From the NCBI RefSeq assembly GCF_900104525.1, contig NZ_LT629711.1, positions 682,001-746,000 of the forward strand: a DNA stretch of 64,000 bases, read 5' to 3'. The position numbers were made by a program, and so were the translations under genes. This DNA comes from Pedococcus dokdonensis (GTDB lineage Bacteria > Actinomycetota > Actinomycetes > Actinomycetales > Dermatophilaceae). Below, one piece after another: positions 35,770 through 42,833 of the stretch. Position 1 is the first letter of the stretch. Every line of letters begins with the position of its first letter. Below the pieces are notes generated by a model, which saw only the letters and a program-made list of their open reading frames with translations, was not told the origin of the DNA and made no database searches.

Positions 35770-36972
35770 CTAGTCCCGGTGCGTCTCGCCCGGCAGCGCC
35801 AGCATCTGGTCGAGGGCGACGCGGGCGTGGTGGGCTACGTCGGCGTCCACGTGGATCGGGTTGACGACGCGACCGGCGACCAGCGACTCGAGGGCCCACA
35901 CGAGGTGGGGGAGGTCGATCCGGTTCATCGTCGAGCAGTAGCAGACGTTCTTCTCGAGGAAGGCGATCTGTTGCTCGGGGAACTGCGCGGCCAGGCGGCG
36001 CACAAGGTTGAGCTCGGTGCCGACGACCCACTTCGTGCCGGGCGGGGCGGCCGCGATGGTCTTGATGATCTTCTCGGTGGACCCGACCTCGTCGGCCGCC
36101 TCGACGACCTCGTGCTGGCACTCGGGGTGGACGATCACCTTGACCCCCGGGATCTCCCGACGGGCCTGCTCGACCGCCGCGAGGCTGAACCGGCCGTGCA
36201 CCGAGCAGTGCCCGCGCCACAGGATCATCGTGGCGTCCTCGAGCTGCTGCCGGGTCAGGCCGCCCATCGGCTTGTGGGGGTCGAACACCACGCAGCCGTC
36301 CAGCGACCCGCCGAGGTCGCGGACGTAGGTGTTGCGGCCGAGGTGCTGGTCGGGCAGGAACAGCACCTTGCCGCCCGTGCCGGCCTGGTCGAGCGCCCAG
36401 GTGAGCGCGGTGCGGGCGTTGGAGGACGTGCAGATGGTGCCGCCGTGCCGGCCGGTGAAGGCCTTGATGGCCGCGCTGGAGTTCATGTAGGTGACCGGGA
36501 TCGTGCGATCGGCCACCCCCGCCTCGACGAGGTCGTCCCAGGCGTCCTCGACCTGCCGGATCGCGGCCATGTCGGCCATCGAACAGCCCGCCGCGAGGTC
36601 GGGCAGGATCACGGTCTGCTCGTCGCTGGTCAGGATGTCGGCCGACTCGGCCATGAAGTGCACCCCGCAGAAGACGATGTAGGGGGCCTCAGGGCGGGCC
36701 GCGGCATCCTTGGCCAGCTTGAAGGAGTCGCCGGTCACGTCGGCGAACTCGATCACCTCGTCGCGCTGGTAGTGGTGACCCAGCACGAAGACCTGGTCGC
36801 CGAGGGCTGCCTTGGCCGCGCGGGCGCGCTCGACCAGCCCCGGGTCGGACGGGGCCGGCAGGTCGCCGGGGCACTCCACGCCGCGCTCGGTGTGCAGGTC
36901 GGTGCCCCGACCCAAAACCAGCAGCGGCAGGGGAGAGGGGCGAGTGTCCGACGGGGTCACGGGGGTGCTCAC
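35770..36972 (-). CDS. nadA: Quinolinate synthase
   Basis: 400 residues. It condenses iminoaspartate with dihydroxyacetone phosphate in NAD synthesis and holds a [4Fe-4S] cluster. Cluster cysteines fit IVFCGVHFM, the NVCYCSTMN region and HPECQHEVV. The substrate-binding VLGHHYQRDEV block is near residue 65. NadB and NadC are not in this window. GTG at 36972 is supported by TACGAT 6 bases upstream and no Shine-Dalgarno. Confidence 0.95.
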   Translation of the reverse strand: MSTPVTPSDTRPSPLPLLVLGRGTDLHTERGVECPGDLPAPSDPGLVERARAAKAALGDQVFVLGHHYQRDEVIEFADVTGDSFKLAKDAAARPEAPYIVFCGVHFMAESADILTSDEQTVILPDLAAGCSMADMAAIRQVEDAWDDLVEAGVADRTIPVTYMNSSAAIKAFTGRHGGTICTSSNARTALTWALDQAGTGGKVLFLPDQHLGRNTYVRDLGGSLDGCVVFDPHKPMGGLTRQQLEDATMILWRGHCSVHGRFSLAAVEQARREIPGVKVIVHPECQHEVVEAADEVGSTEKIIKTIAAAPPGTKWVVGTELNLVRRLAAQFPEQQIAFLEKNVCYCSTMNRIDLPHLVWALESLVAGRVVNPIHVDADVAHHARVALDQMLALPGETHRD

Positions 36973-36978
36973 GCCCCG

Positions 36979-36984
36979 ATCGTA
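36979..36984 (-). promoter_or_regulatory. Leaderless -10 of nadA
   Basis: TACGAT on the minus strand, 6 bases before GTG 36972. It overlaps a CGGCATAC octamer by TAC. Confidence 0.65.
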
Positions 36985-37043
36985 TGCCGTGCCGCTCACC
37001 TCTCCGTGCCGCCCGGTCGGCCCGCGCAAGCGGCCCGCGCGGC

Positions 37044-37049
37044 TAGGGT
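37044..37049 (+). promoter_or_regulatory. Leaderless -10 of the DinB-fold gene
   Basis: TAGGGT, 7 bases before ATG 37057. Confidence 0.65.
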
Positions 37050-37056
37050 CGCCGCC

Positions 37057-37836
37057 ATGGACGACGACCACGCGCTGGCCGCCCTGCGGGCCGTGACCGC
37101 GGCGATGGTCGCCACGGTCCGTTCCACCGACCACGCGGCGGCCGTCCCGGCCTGCCCGGGCTGGACGGTGACCGACCTGGTCGACCACCTGGGCAGGGTG
37201 CACCTCTGGGCCGCTCACTGTGCCCGCGAGGGCGCGCCACCGGCCCCCTACCCGCGGCGGGACCGCGAGCAGCCCCTCGCCGACTGGTACGCCGGGTGCG
37301 CGGGCGCCATCGTGACGACTCTGACCGAGCTGCCGCCGGAGCACCCGTCGTGGAGCTTCTCGGCCGACCCCGCCCACGGCACCGCGTCGTTCTGGCGCCG
37401 CCGGCAGCTCCACGAGACGGTCGTCCACCACGTCGACGCGCTCCAGGCGGCCGGGCGGCTGGCCCGTTCGGGTGTGGTGGGCGAGGTGCCCGGTCTGACG
37501 GCACACGACGCGGCCGACGGGGTGGCGGAGGTGTTCGAGGTGATGGCGCCACGGACCCTGGTGCGCCACGCCGAGCGACCACCTCTCGAGGTGATCCCGG
37601 CGCCGGATCCGATTGCGTTCTCCTGCAACGATGTCGACGCCGCGTGGACGGTGCGCTTGGTCGACGGAGCCGTCGAGCTCGTCGACGGTGTGGCGCCGGA
37701 GGCCGCGGCCCGGATCAGTGGACCGGCCGCTCACCTCTACCTCGCACTCTGGCACCGCGCCGACGCTGACCGGCTCAGCGCGAGCGGTGACGAGGCGGCA
37801 GCGCGACGGCTCCTGGGGGCCTCGCTGGTGCCGTGA
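37057..37836 (+). CDS. Mycothiol-dependent maleylpyruvate isomerase-like (TIGR03083, DinB fold) protein
   Basis: 259 residues. The four-helix DinB metal site is visible: PGWTVTDLVDHLGRVHLWAA (first His) and RRRQLHETVVHHVDAL (Glu and two His). The C-terminal 90 residues form the SCP2-like domain (SCNDVDAAWTVRL). Family members use mycothiol as cofactor, which fits an actinobacterial host. The substrate is unknown, as no gentisate genes are near. Confidence 0.83.
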   Translation: MDDDHALAALRAVTAAMVATVRSTDHAAAVPACPGWTVTDLVDHLGRVHLWAAHCAREGAPPAPYPRRDREQPLADWYAGCAGAIVTTLTELPPEHPSWSFSADPAHGTASFWRRRQLHETVVHHVDALQAAGRLARSGVVGEVPGLTAHDAADGVAEVFEVMAPRTLVRHAERPPLEVIPAPDPIAFSCNDVDAAWTVRLVDGAVELVDGVAPEAAARISGPAAHLYLALWHRADADRLSASGDEAAARRLLGASLVP

Positions 37837-37846
37837 CCCGCCCGGC

Positions 37847-38068
37847 CTACAGCGGGTGGATCTTGGTGCTGTTCATCGCCACGCTCACGGTGTTCTCACC
37901 GAACCGGACGTGGATGCGGTCGCCGGTGACCCGGACCACCGAGCCGAGCCCGTGCCGGTCGTGGGTGACGCGGTCGTTGACCGCGAAGTCGGGCACGTCA
38001 GGGGTCTCTGCGGCCCGGAACGGGCTGTTCGGGAGGTGCGGCTTCTTGGCGGGCTGACGTGGGCGCAT
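37847..38068 (-). CDS. Small stand-alone Tudor/KOW-like protein
   Basis: 73 residues from ATG 38068. A basic, Pro-rich N-terminal tail precedes VNDRVTHDRHGLGSVVRV and HVRFGENTVSV. This is the same SH3/Tudor-like pattern found at the C-terminus of UvrD/PcrA helicases, where it contacts RNA polymerase. A stand-alone role is unknown. An upstream ATG at 38107 is possible. It converges on the DinB-fold gene, 10 bases away. Confidence 0.68.
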   Translation of the reverse strand: MRPRQPAKKPHLPNSPFRAAETPDVPDFAVNDRVTHDRHGLGSVVRVTGDRIHVRFGENTVSVAMNSTKIHPL

Positions 38069-38196
38069 CTGTCCAGTGTGGACCCCTTTTGCCGCAACCG
38101 CCTCCACCGGGGGTCGTCACCACGCGCTGTGCGAGCCCAACCGCGGCGAATTCATCCCGCCGCACGCAGCCCCACGGCAACTGGGAGGATGGCGCC

Positions 38197-39363
38197 GTGC
38201 ACGTCGTCATCGCCCCGGACTGCTTCACCGGCACCCTCACCGCCCAGCAGGCCGCCGAGGCGATGGCCCAGGGCTGGGCGGCCAGTGCCCCGCACGACCT
38301 GCTGACGCTGCGACCGCTCTCCGATGGCGGACCCGGTTTCCTCGACGTGCTGGCCGCAGCCCTGCCCGACGCCCAGACGCTGGCCGTGACGGTCGCGGAC
38401 TCCTTGGGTCGCGACGTGCCCGCAGCCCTCCTGGTCGTCGAGGACGGCGGGCGCCGCACGGCATACCTCGAGTCGGCCCAGGCGGCCGGGCTCCACCTGC
38501 TGGCGGCCGACGAGCGCAACCCGGCGCTGACCAGCACCTGGGGTGTGGGCCAGCTGCTGGAGGCGGCGCTGGCCGAAGGGGTGGGGCGCATCGTCGTCGG
38601 GCTGGGCGGCAGCGCGACCAACGACGCGGGCGCCGGCCTGCTCGCGGCCATCGGTGCCGGCGCGCCCCAGGACCTCGCCCGGGGCGGGCTGGCCCTCGCC
38701 GACCTGTCCGATGCCGGCCTGCCCGGCCTGGCCGCCGCACGCGAGCGGTTCCGCGGCGTGGAGCTGGTGCTGGCCACCGACGTGGAGTCGCCACTGCTCG
38801 GGCTGCAGGGCGCGAGCGCGGTCTTCAGTCCCCAGAAGGGAGCCTCGCCGGAGCTGGCCCAGGCGCTGGAGAACGCCCTCGGCCGGTTCGACGAGGTGGT
38901 CCGCCGGACCATGCCCGAGCCGACCGACCTGCTCACCGGCAGCGCGCGACGGCTCGACAAGGTCCCCGGCGCAGGCGCTGCGGGTGGGCTCGGGTACGCG
39001 CTCCTGCTGCTCGGTGGCACCCGCGTCAGCGGCGTCGGGGAGGTGCTCCGGGCGGTGGGCCTGCGCGACCTGCTCCGCGCTGCGGACCTCGTGGTCACCG
39101 GTGAGGGCAGCTTCGACTGGCAGAGCCTGCAGGGCAAGGTCGTGGCCGGCGTCGCCGAGGCGGCCCTCGAGACCGCCACCCCAAGCGTCGTGGTCGCCGG
39201 GCAGGTCCTGGTCGGGCGCCGCGAGGCCATGACGCTGGGGCTGTCCGGGAGCTATGCGGTCGCGGAGACCCCCGCCCAGGTGGAGGCGGCGATGGCCGAC
39301 CCGGTGGGCACCCTCGCGGCGCGAACCGCCCGGGTCGCGGCCACCTGGTCCCCGCGGGCCTGA
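38197..39363 (+). CDS. glxK: Glycerate kinase (GlxK/GarK type)
   Basis: 388 residues. It phosphorylates glycerate to 2- or 3-phosphoglycerate. Family blocks are the VVIAPDCFTGTLTAQQAAEA start, LSDGGPGFLD, VGLGGSATNDAGAGLL and GEGSFDWQSLQGK, all typical of this fold. GTG at 38197 has GGGAGG 8 bases upstream. No glyoxylate or glycerate genes adjoin it. Confidence 0.9.
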   Translation: MHVVIAPDCFTGTLTAQQAAEAMAQGWAASAPHDLLTLRPLSDGGPGFLDVLAAALPDAQTLAVTVADSLGRDVPAALLVVEDGGRRTAYLESAQAAGLHLLAADERNPALTSTWGVGQLLEAALAEGVGRIVVGLGGSATNDAGAGLLAAIGAGAPQDLARGGLALADLSDAGLPGLAAARERFRGVELVLATDVESPLLGLQGASAVFSPQKGASPELAQALENALGRFDEVVRRTMPEPTDLLTGSARRLDKVPGAGAAGGLGYALLLLGGTRVSGVGEVLRAVGLRDLLRAADLVVTGEGSFDWQSLQGKVVAGVAEAALETATPSVVVAGQVLVGRREAMTLGLSGSYAVAETPAQVEAAMADPVGTLAARTARVAATWSPRA

Positions 39364-39371
39364 GCACGACG

Positions 39372-39415
39372 TACAGTGGAGGGGCGCGGGGAACATTTCG
39401 CGCGAACCGTGGGTT
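39372..39415 (+). promoter_or_regulatory. erpA promoter region with a sigma-R/sigma-H consensus
   Basis: GGAAC (39390-39394) and GTT (39413-39415) are separated by exactly 18 bases, the GGAAY-N18-GTT pattern of the actinobacterial thiol-stress sigma factors. Transcription would begin near 39421, about 37 bases before erpA. A second -10-like TACAGT lies at 39372-39377, so two promoters are possible. Confidence 0.6.
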
Positions 39416-39458
39416 GGCACGGGTGGCCGACCTCCACCGACATGAAGGACGCATTCAC

Positions 39459-39851
39459 ATGAGTGTTCAGGACCAGACCGCCGCGACGACCACCGTCGAC
39501 GCCACCGAGGCGCCTGCCGAGGTCACGCACGGCGTGCTCCTCACCGACGTCGCGGCCTCCAAGGTCAAGTCCCTGCTCGAGCAGGAGGGTCGTGACGACC
39601 TGCGCCTGCGCGTCGGAGTGCAGCCCGGTGGCTGCTCCGGCCTGATCTACCAGCTCTACTTCGACGAGCGCACCCTCGACGGTGACCTCGTCCGTGACTT
39701 CGACGGCGTCGAGGTGGTCGTCGACCGGATGAGCTCCCCCTACCTCGAGGGCGCCACGATCGACTTCGCCGACACGATCGAGAAGCAGGGGTTCACCATC
39801 GACAACCCCAACGCCGGCAGCTCCTGCGCCTGCGGCGACTCCTTCAGCTGA
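39459..39851 (+). CDS. erpA: ErpA/HesB-type iron-sulfur cluster insertion protein
   Basis: 130 residues. An A-type carrier passing [Fe-S] clusters to target enzymes. The three ligand cysteines are in GGCSG (C59) and CAC (C123, C125). The N-terminal 22 residues are an extra Thr/Ala-rich tail. ATG at 39459 has GAAGGAC about 8 bases upstream. Likely clients in this window include lipoyl synthase, quinolinate synthase and the Rieske subunit, though that is inference. Confidence 0.92.
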   Translation: MSVQDQTAATTTVDATEAPAEVTHGVLLTDVAASKVKSLLEQEGRDDLRLRVGVQPGGCSGLIYQLYFDERTLDGDLVRDFDGVEVVVDRMSSPYLEGATIDFADTIEKQGFTIDNPNAGSSCACGDSFS

Positions 39852-39876
39852 GCAAGCACCGCTCGTCGACCAACGC

Positions 39877-39910
39877 AAGGGGCCCGTCACCGACCGGTGA
39901 CGGGCCCTTT
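39877..39910 (+). terminator. Rho-independent terminator of erpA
   Basis: A 12-bp GC stem plus a G-U and two A-U pairs (39877-39891 with 39896-39910), a 4-base loop and a TTT end, 26 bases after the erpA stop. Confidence 0.85.
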
Positions 39911-39927
39911 CGTGTGCGCGGACCCCG

Positions 39928-39975
39928 GTCTTTGCGGGAGCCGACGGGTCCTGGGCCGTCGAAACACGCAAAGAC
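39928..39975 (-). terminator. Nested long-arm hairpin downstream of the flavodoxin gene
   Basis: GTCTTTGCG (39928-39936) pairs with CGCAAAGAC (39967-39975). Inside, CGACGG pairs with CCGTCG. The hairpin lies 12 bases past the flavodoxin-gene stop and may end that transcript. Confidence 0.55.
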
Positions 39976-39986
39976 TGCAGTCAGGG

Positions 39987-40712
39987 CTAGCGGTACTCGG
40001 GGTTGGGGTAGTCGAACCGGGCGCCCGCGTCCCACTCGGTGCGCTGGTTGCCGCCCACCGGGAAGCCCCCCGCCCGCTTGAGCAGCGCGGCGAGGTGCAT
40101 CAGGTTCCAGGTCATGAACGTCGTGTTGCGCTGGGTGAACTCGTTCTCCGGCCCGCCGCTGCCCGGGTCGAGGTAGGACGGGCCCGGACCGGCCTCGCCG
40201 ATCCAGCCGGCGTCGGCGGCCGGTGGGATGGAGTACCCGATGTGCTGGAGGCTGTAGAGGATGTTCATGGCGCAGTGCTTGATGCCGTCCTCGTTGCCGG
40301 TGATGATCGCGCCACCGACCTTGCCGTAGTAGACGTACTGACCAGCGGCGTTGGTCATCGACGACCCGGCGTAGAGCCGCTCGATCACCTGCTTGGTGAT
40401 GCTGGAGTTGTCGCCGAGCCAGATCGGGCCCGCGATGACGAGGATGTCCGAGTCGAGGATCCGCGCGAAGAGGGTGGGCCACTCGTCGCGCTCCCAGCCG
40501 TGCTCGGTCATGTCGAGGTAGACCCCCGTGGCGAGGTCGTGGTCGACCGCTCGGATGACGTCCACCTCGACGCCGTGCTTGCGCATGATGGCCGCGCTGA
40601 TGTCGACCAGGCCCTGCGTGTTGCTCGTCTCGGGAGAGCGCTTGAGCGTGCAGTTGACGAAGGTGGCGCGCAGGCCGCTGAAGTCGAAGGCGGCGATCTC
40701 GGGTTCGGTCAT
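39987..40712 (-). CDS. Flavodoxin-family NAD(P)H-dependent oxidoreductase-like protein
   Basis: 241 residues. The FMN phosphate loop is NCTLKRSPETSNTQGL near residues 20-35, followed by the flavodoxin-like VIAGPIWLGDNSSITKQVIERL and YYGKVGGAIITGNEDGIKHC. It looks like the WrbA/NADPH-dependent FMN reductase group. ATG at 40712 follows CACC ATG without a strong ribosome site. It is divergent from the PfkB gene, with 11-bp repeats between them. Confidence 0.83.
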   Translation of the reverse strand: MTEPEIAAFDFSGLRATFVNCTLKRSPETSNTQGLVDISAAIMRKHGVEVDVIRAVDHDLATGVYLDMTEHGWERDEWPTLFARILDSDILVIAGPIWLGDNSSITKQVIERLYAGSSMTNAAGQYVYYGKVGGAIITGNEDGIKHCAMNILYSLQHIGYSIPPAADAGWIGEAGPGPSYLDPGSGGPENEFTQRNTTFMTWNLMHLAALLKRAGGFPVGGNQRTEWDAGARFDYPNPEYR

Positions 40713-40774
40713 GGTGAGACTGTGCCGCGTCGGGACTGCCGGGGCAACGGTCAGGCGACGTAGGGGCGTTCGGT

Positions 40775-40818
40775 GGGACGGCACCGGGACGGCAGCGGGA
40801 CGGCAGCGGGACGGCTGG
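40775..40818. repeat. Four 11-bp tandem repeats
   Basis: GGGACGGCACC, GGGACGGCAGC twice and GGGACGGCTGG run without gaps between the divergent flavodoxin and PfkB genes. Confidence 0.8.
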
Positions 40819-40853
40819 TGCGGGCGCTGCGCGCGCCCGGATCACGCAGCAGG

Positions 40854-40859
40854 TAGGTT
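40854..40859 (+). promoter_or_regulatory. Leaderless -10 of the PfkB kinase gene
   Basis: TAGGTT, 7 bases before GTG 40867. Confidence 0.65.
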
Positions 40860-40866
40860 CTCGACC

Positions 40867-41853
40867 GTGCAGATAGCCATCACGGGTTCCATCGCCACCG
40901 ACCACCTGATGACCTTCAAGGGCAGGTTCCGCGACAGCCTCGTCGTCGAGCAGCTCGACAAGGTCTCGCTGTCCTTCCTCGCCGACGACCTCGAGGTCCG
41001 CCGGGGCGGGGTGGCCGCCAACATCGCGTTCGGCATGGCCAACCTCGGCCAGCGCCCGATCCTCGTGGGCGCGGTGGGGGAGGACTTCGCCGACTACCGC
41101 AGCTGGCTGGAGCGGCACGGGGTCGACTGCCACTCGGTGCACGTCTCCGAGTCCAAGCACACCGCGCGGTTCGTCTGCACCACCGACGAGGACATGGCCC
41201 AGATCGCGACGTTCTACGCCGGCGCGATGAGCGAGGCCCGGGCCATCGAGCTCGACCCGATCGCCCAGCGGGTGGGTGGCCTCGACCTCGTCCTGGTCGG
41301 TGCCAACGACCCCGAGGCGATGCTGCGCCACACGCGGGAGTGCCGGTCGCGCGGCATCCCGTTCGCCGCCGACCCGAGCCAGCAGCTGGCCTTCGCCGAC
41401 GGCGACACCATCCGCCAGCTCATCGACGGAGCCGACTTCCTGCTGACGAACGAGTACGAAGCAGCCCTGACGGAGCAGAAGACCGGGTGGAGCGCCGAGG
41501 AGATCGCCGACCGGGTGCACACCCGGGTGGTCACCAAGGGCAAGGAGGGGGTGACGATCGAGCGGCGGGGCGAGGACCCGATCGAGGTCTCGGTCGCCCG
41601 TGAGGTGCGCCGCGCCGACCCGACCGGGGTGGGTGACGCGTTCCGCGCCGGCTTCCTCACCGGTCTCGCGGCCGACCTCGGGCTGCGGCACTCCGCCGAG
41701 CTCGGCTCGATGCTGGCCACCTACGTGATCGAGACGGTCGGCACGCAGGAGTACACGCTGGGCAAGGCGAGCTTCCTGCAGCGCCTGGCCGACGCCTACG
41801 GCCAGGAGTCGGCGGACGCCATCGAGCCGCACATCGCCTGCGTCGCACCGTAG
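40867..41853 (+). CDS. PfkB-family carbohydrate/adenosine kinase
   Basis: 328 residues of the ribokinase fold. It has the N-terminal ITGSIATDHLM, the di-Gly GGVAANIAFGMANLG block and the C-terminal anion hole and catalytic Asp in DPTGVGDAF (D257). The LADDLEVRRGG segment resembles adenosine kinases of actinobacteria, which is the most likely role. The substrate is not proven. It may be cotranscribed with aat, 12 bases downstream. Confidence 0.85.
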   Translation: MQIAITGSIATDHLMTFKGRFRDSLVVEQLDKVSLSFLADDLEVRRGGVAANIAFGMANLGQRPILVGAVGEDFADYRSWLERHGVDCHSVHVSESKHTARFVCTTDEDMAQIATFYAGAMSEARAIELDPIAQRVGGLDLVLVGANDPEAMLRHTRECRSRGIPFAADPSQQLAFADGDTIRQLIDGADFLLTNEYEAALTEQKTGWSAEEIADRVHTRVVTKGKEGVTIERRGEDPIEVSVAREVRRADPTGVGDAFRAGFLTGLAADLGLRHSAELGSMLATYVIETVGTQEYTLGKASFLQRLADAYGQESADAIEPHIACVAP

Positions 41854-41865
41854 GGGCGGCTCCCG

Positions 41866-42555
41866 GTGGTGACCGAGCCGGTCGAGCCCCTGCCCACCAG
41901 CTGGGTGTTCGACCTCAGCGAGGTGGACGACGGCGAGGACATGGTCGCCGTCGGGGGTGACCTGCGCGCCGGCACACTCGTGGAGGCCTACCGCAGTGGG
42001 CTCTTCCCGATGGGGCTCGGTGAGCTCGGCGCCCGGCCGATCGCCTGGTGGTCGCCCGACCCCCGGGGCGTCCTGCTCCCCGGCGGGGTGCACGCGAGCA
42101 GGTCCCTGCGCAAGTCGCTGCGCCGCTTCGAGATGCGGGTCGACACCGCCTTCCGCGAGGTGGTGGACGCCTGCGCCGACCCGGGGCGCGACGGGCGGTG
42201 GATCACCGACGAGATCGCCGACGCCTACACCGAGCTGCACGCGCTGGGCTGGGCGCACAGCATCGAGACCTGGCTGGACGGCGAGCTCGTGGGCGGGTTG
42301 TACGGCGTCAACGTCGGTGGTCTGTTCGCGGGGGAGTCGATGTTCCACCGCGTGACCGACGCGTCGAAGGCCGCGGTCGTCGCCACGGCCGGCTACGTCT
42401 TCGCCGACGGCGACCCCCGCCGCCTGATCGACGTGCAGTGGGCGACCGACCACCTGCGCAGCCTGGGGGTGGTGACGGTGTCGCGACGCGACTACCTCGC
42501 GCGGCTCGAGGCGGCCGTGCCGCTGGCGCCGCCGACGTTCGCGGTGGAGTCCTGA
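41866..42555 (+). CDS. aat: Leucyl/phenylalanyl-tRNA--protein transferase
   Basis: 229 residues. It adds Leu or Phe to N-terminal Lys/Arg of proteins, feeding the N-degron pathway to ClpS-ClpAP/ClpCP. Family blocks are LVEAYRSGLFPMG, IAWWSPDPRGVL, LDGELVGGLYGVNVGGLFAGESMF and LIDVQWATDHLRSLG. GTG at 41866 is immediately followed by a second in-frame GTG. Its last 64 bases overlap the 3' end of the convergent TusA gene. Confidence 0.92.
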   Translation: MVTEPVEPLPTSWVFDLSEVDDGEDMVAVGGDLRAGTLVEAYRSGLFPMGLGELGARPIAWWSPDPRGVLLPGGVHASRSLRKSLRRFEMRVDTAFREVVDACADPGRDGRWITDEIADAYTELHALGWAHSIETWLDGELVGGLYGVNVGGLFAGESMFHRVTDASKAAVVATAGYVFADGDPRRLIDVQWATDHLRSLGVVTVSRRDYLARLEAAVPLAPPTFAVES

Positions 42556-42833
42556 CCGGCGCTGCGCACCACCAGCACCCGGTATGCCGTGTGCTCACCG
42601 CCGCCCGGGACCTCGCCGAGGTAGTCCTGGCCCCGCATGCGGCACCAGGCGGGGATGTCTGCGCGCGCGGCGGGGTCGGTGGCCCAGACCTCGACCACCG
42701 TCCCGACCGGGGCGTCGACGGCCGCCTGCGCCAGTCGGATCACCGGCAGGGGGCACCGCAGGCCGCGGGCGTCGACCAGCACCGCACCCGTCGGGGGCGG
42801 GGGCTCGGCGGCGGACTCGGGCCGGTCGGTCAC
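42492..42833 (-). CDS. TusA-family sulfurtransferase
   Basis: 113 residues. The active Cys is in DARGLRCPLPVIRLAQA (C27), the TusA CPxP signature. Family members are about 75-80 residues; this one has a Ser/Pro N-terminal tail and a C-terminal extension of roughly 25 residues that is encoded antisense to the end of aat. It overlaps the desulfurase-like gene by 4 bases (GTGA). In some actinobacteria the two are fused, which supports a shared sulfur-relay role. Confidence 0.85.
   Translation of the reverse strand: MTDRPESAAEPPPPTGAVLVDARGLRCPLPVIRLAQAAVDAPVGTVVEVWATDPAARADIPAWCRMRGQDYLGEVPGGGEHTAYRVLVVRSAGQDSTANVGGASGTAASSRAR

Noticed and set aside
39928..39975. Terminal inverted repeats of a transposable element
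   Set aside because: The arms are 30 bases apart and no transposase or target duplication is present.
39844..42453. Very long open frame antisense to the flavodoxin, PfkB and aat genes
   Set aside because: Long antisense frames are expected at this GC content; the sequence has no family features and real genes occupy the other strand.
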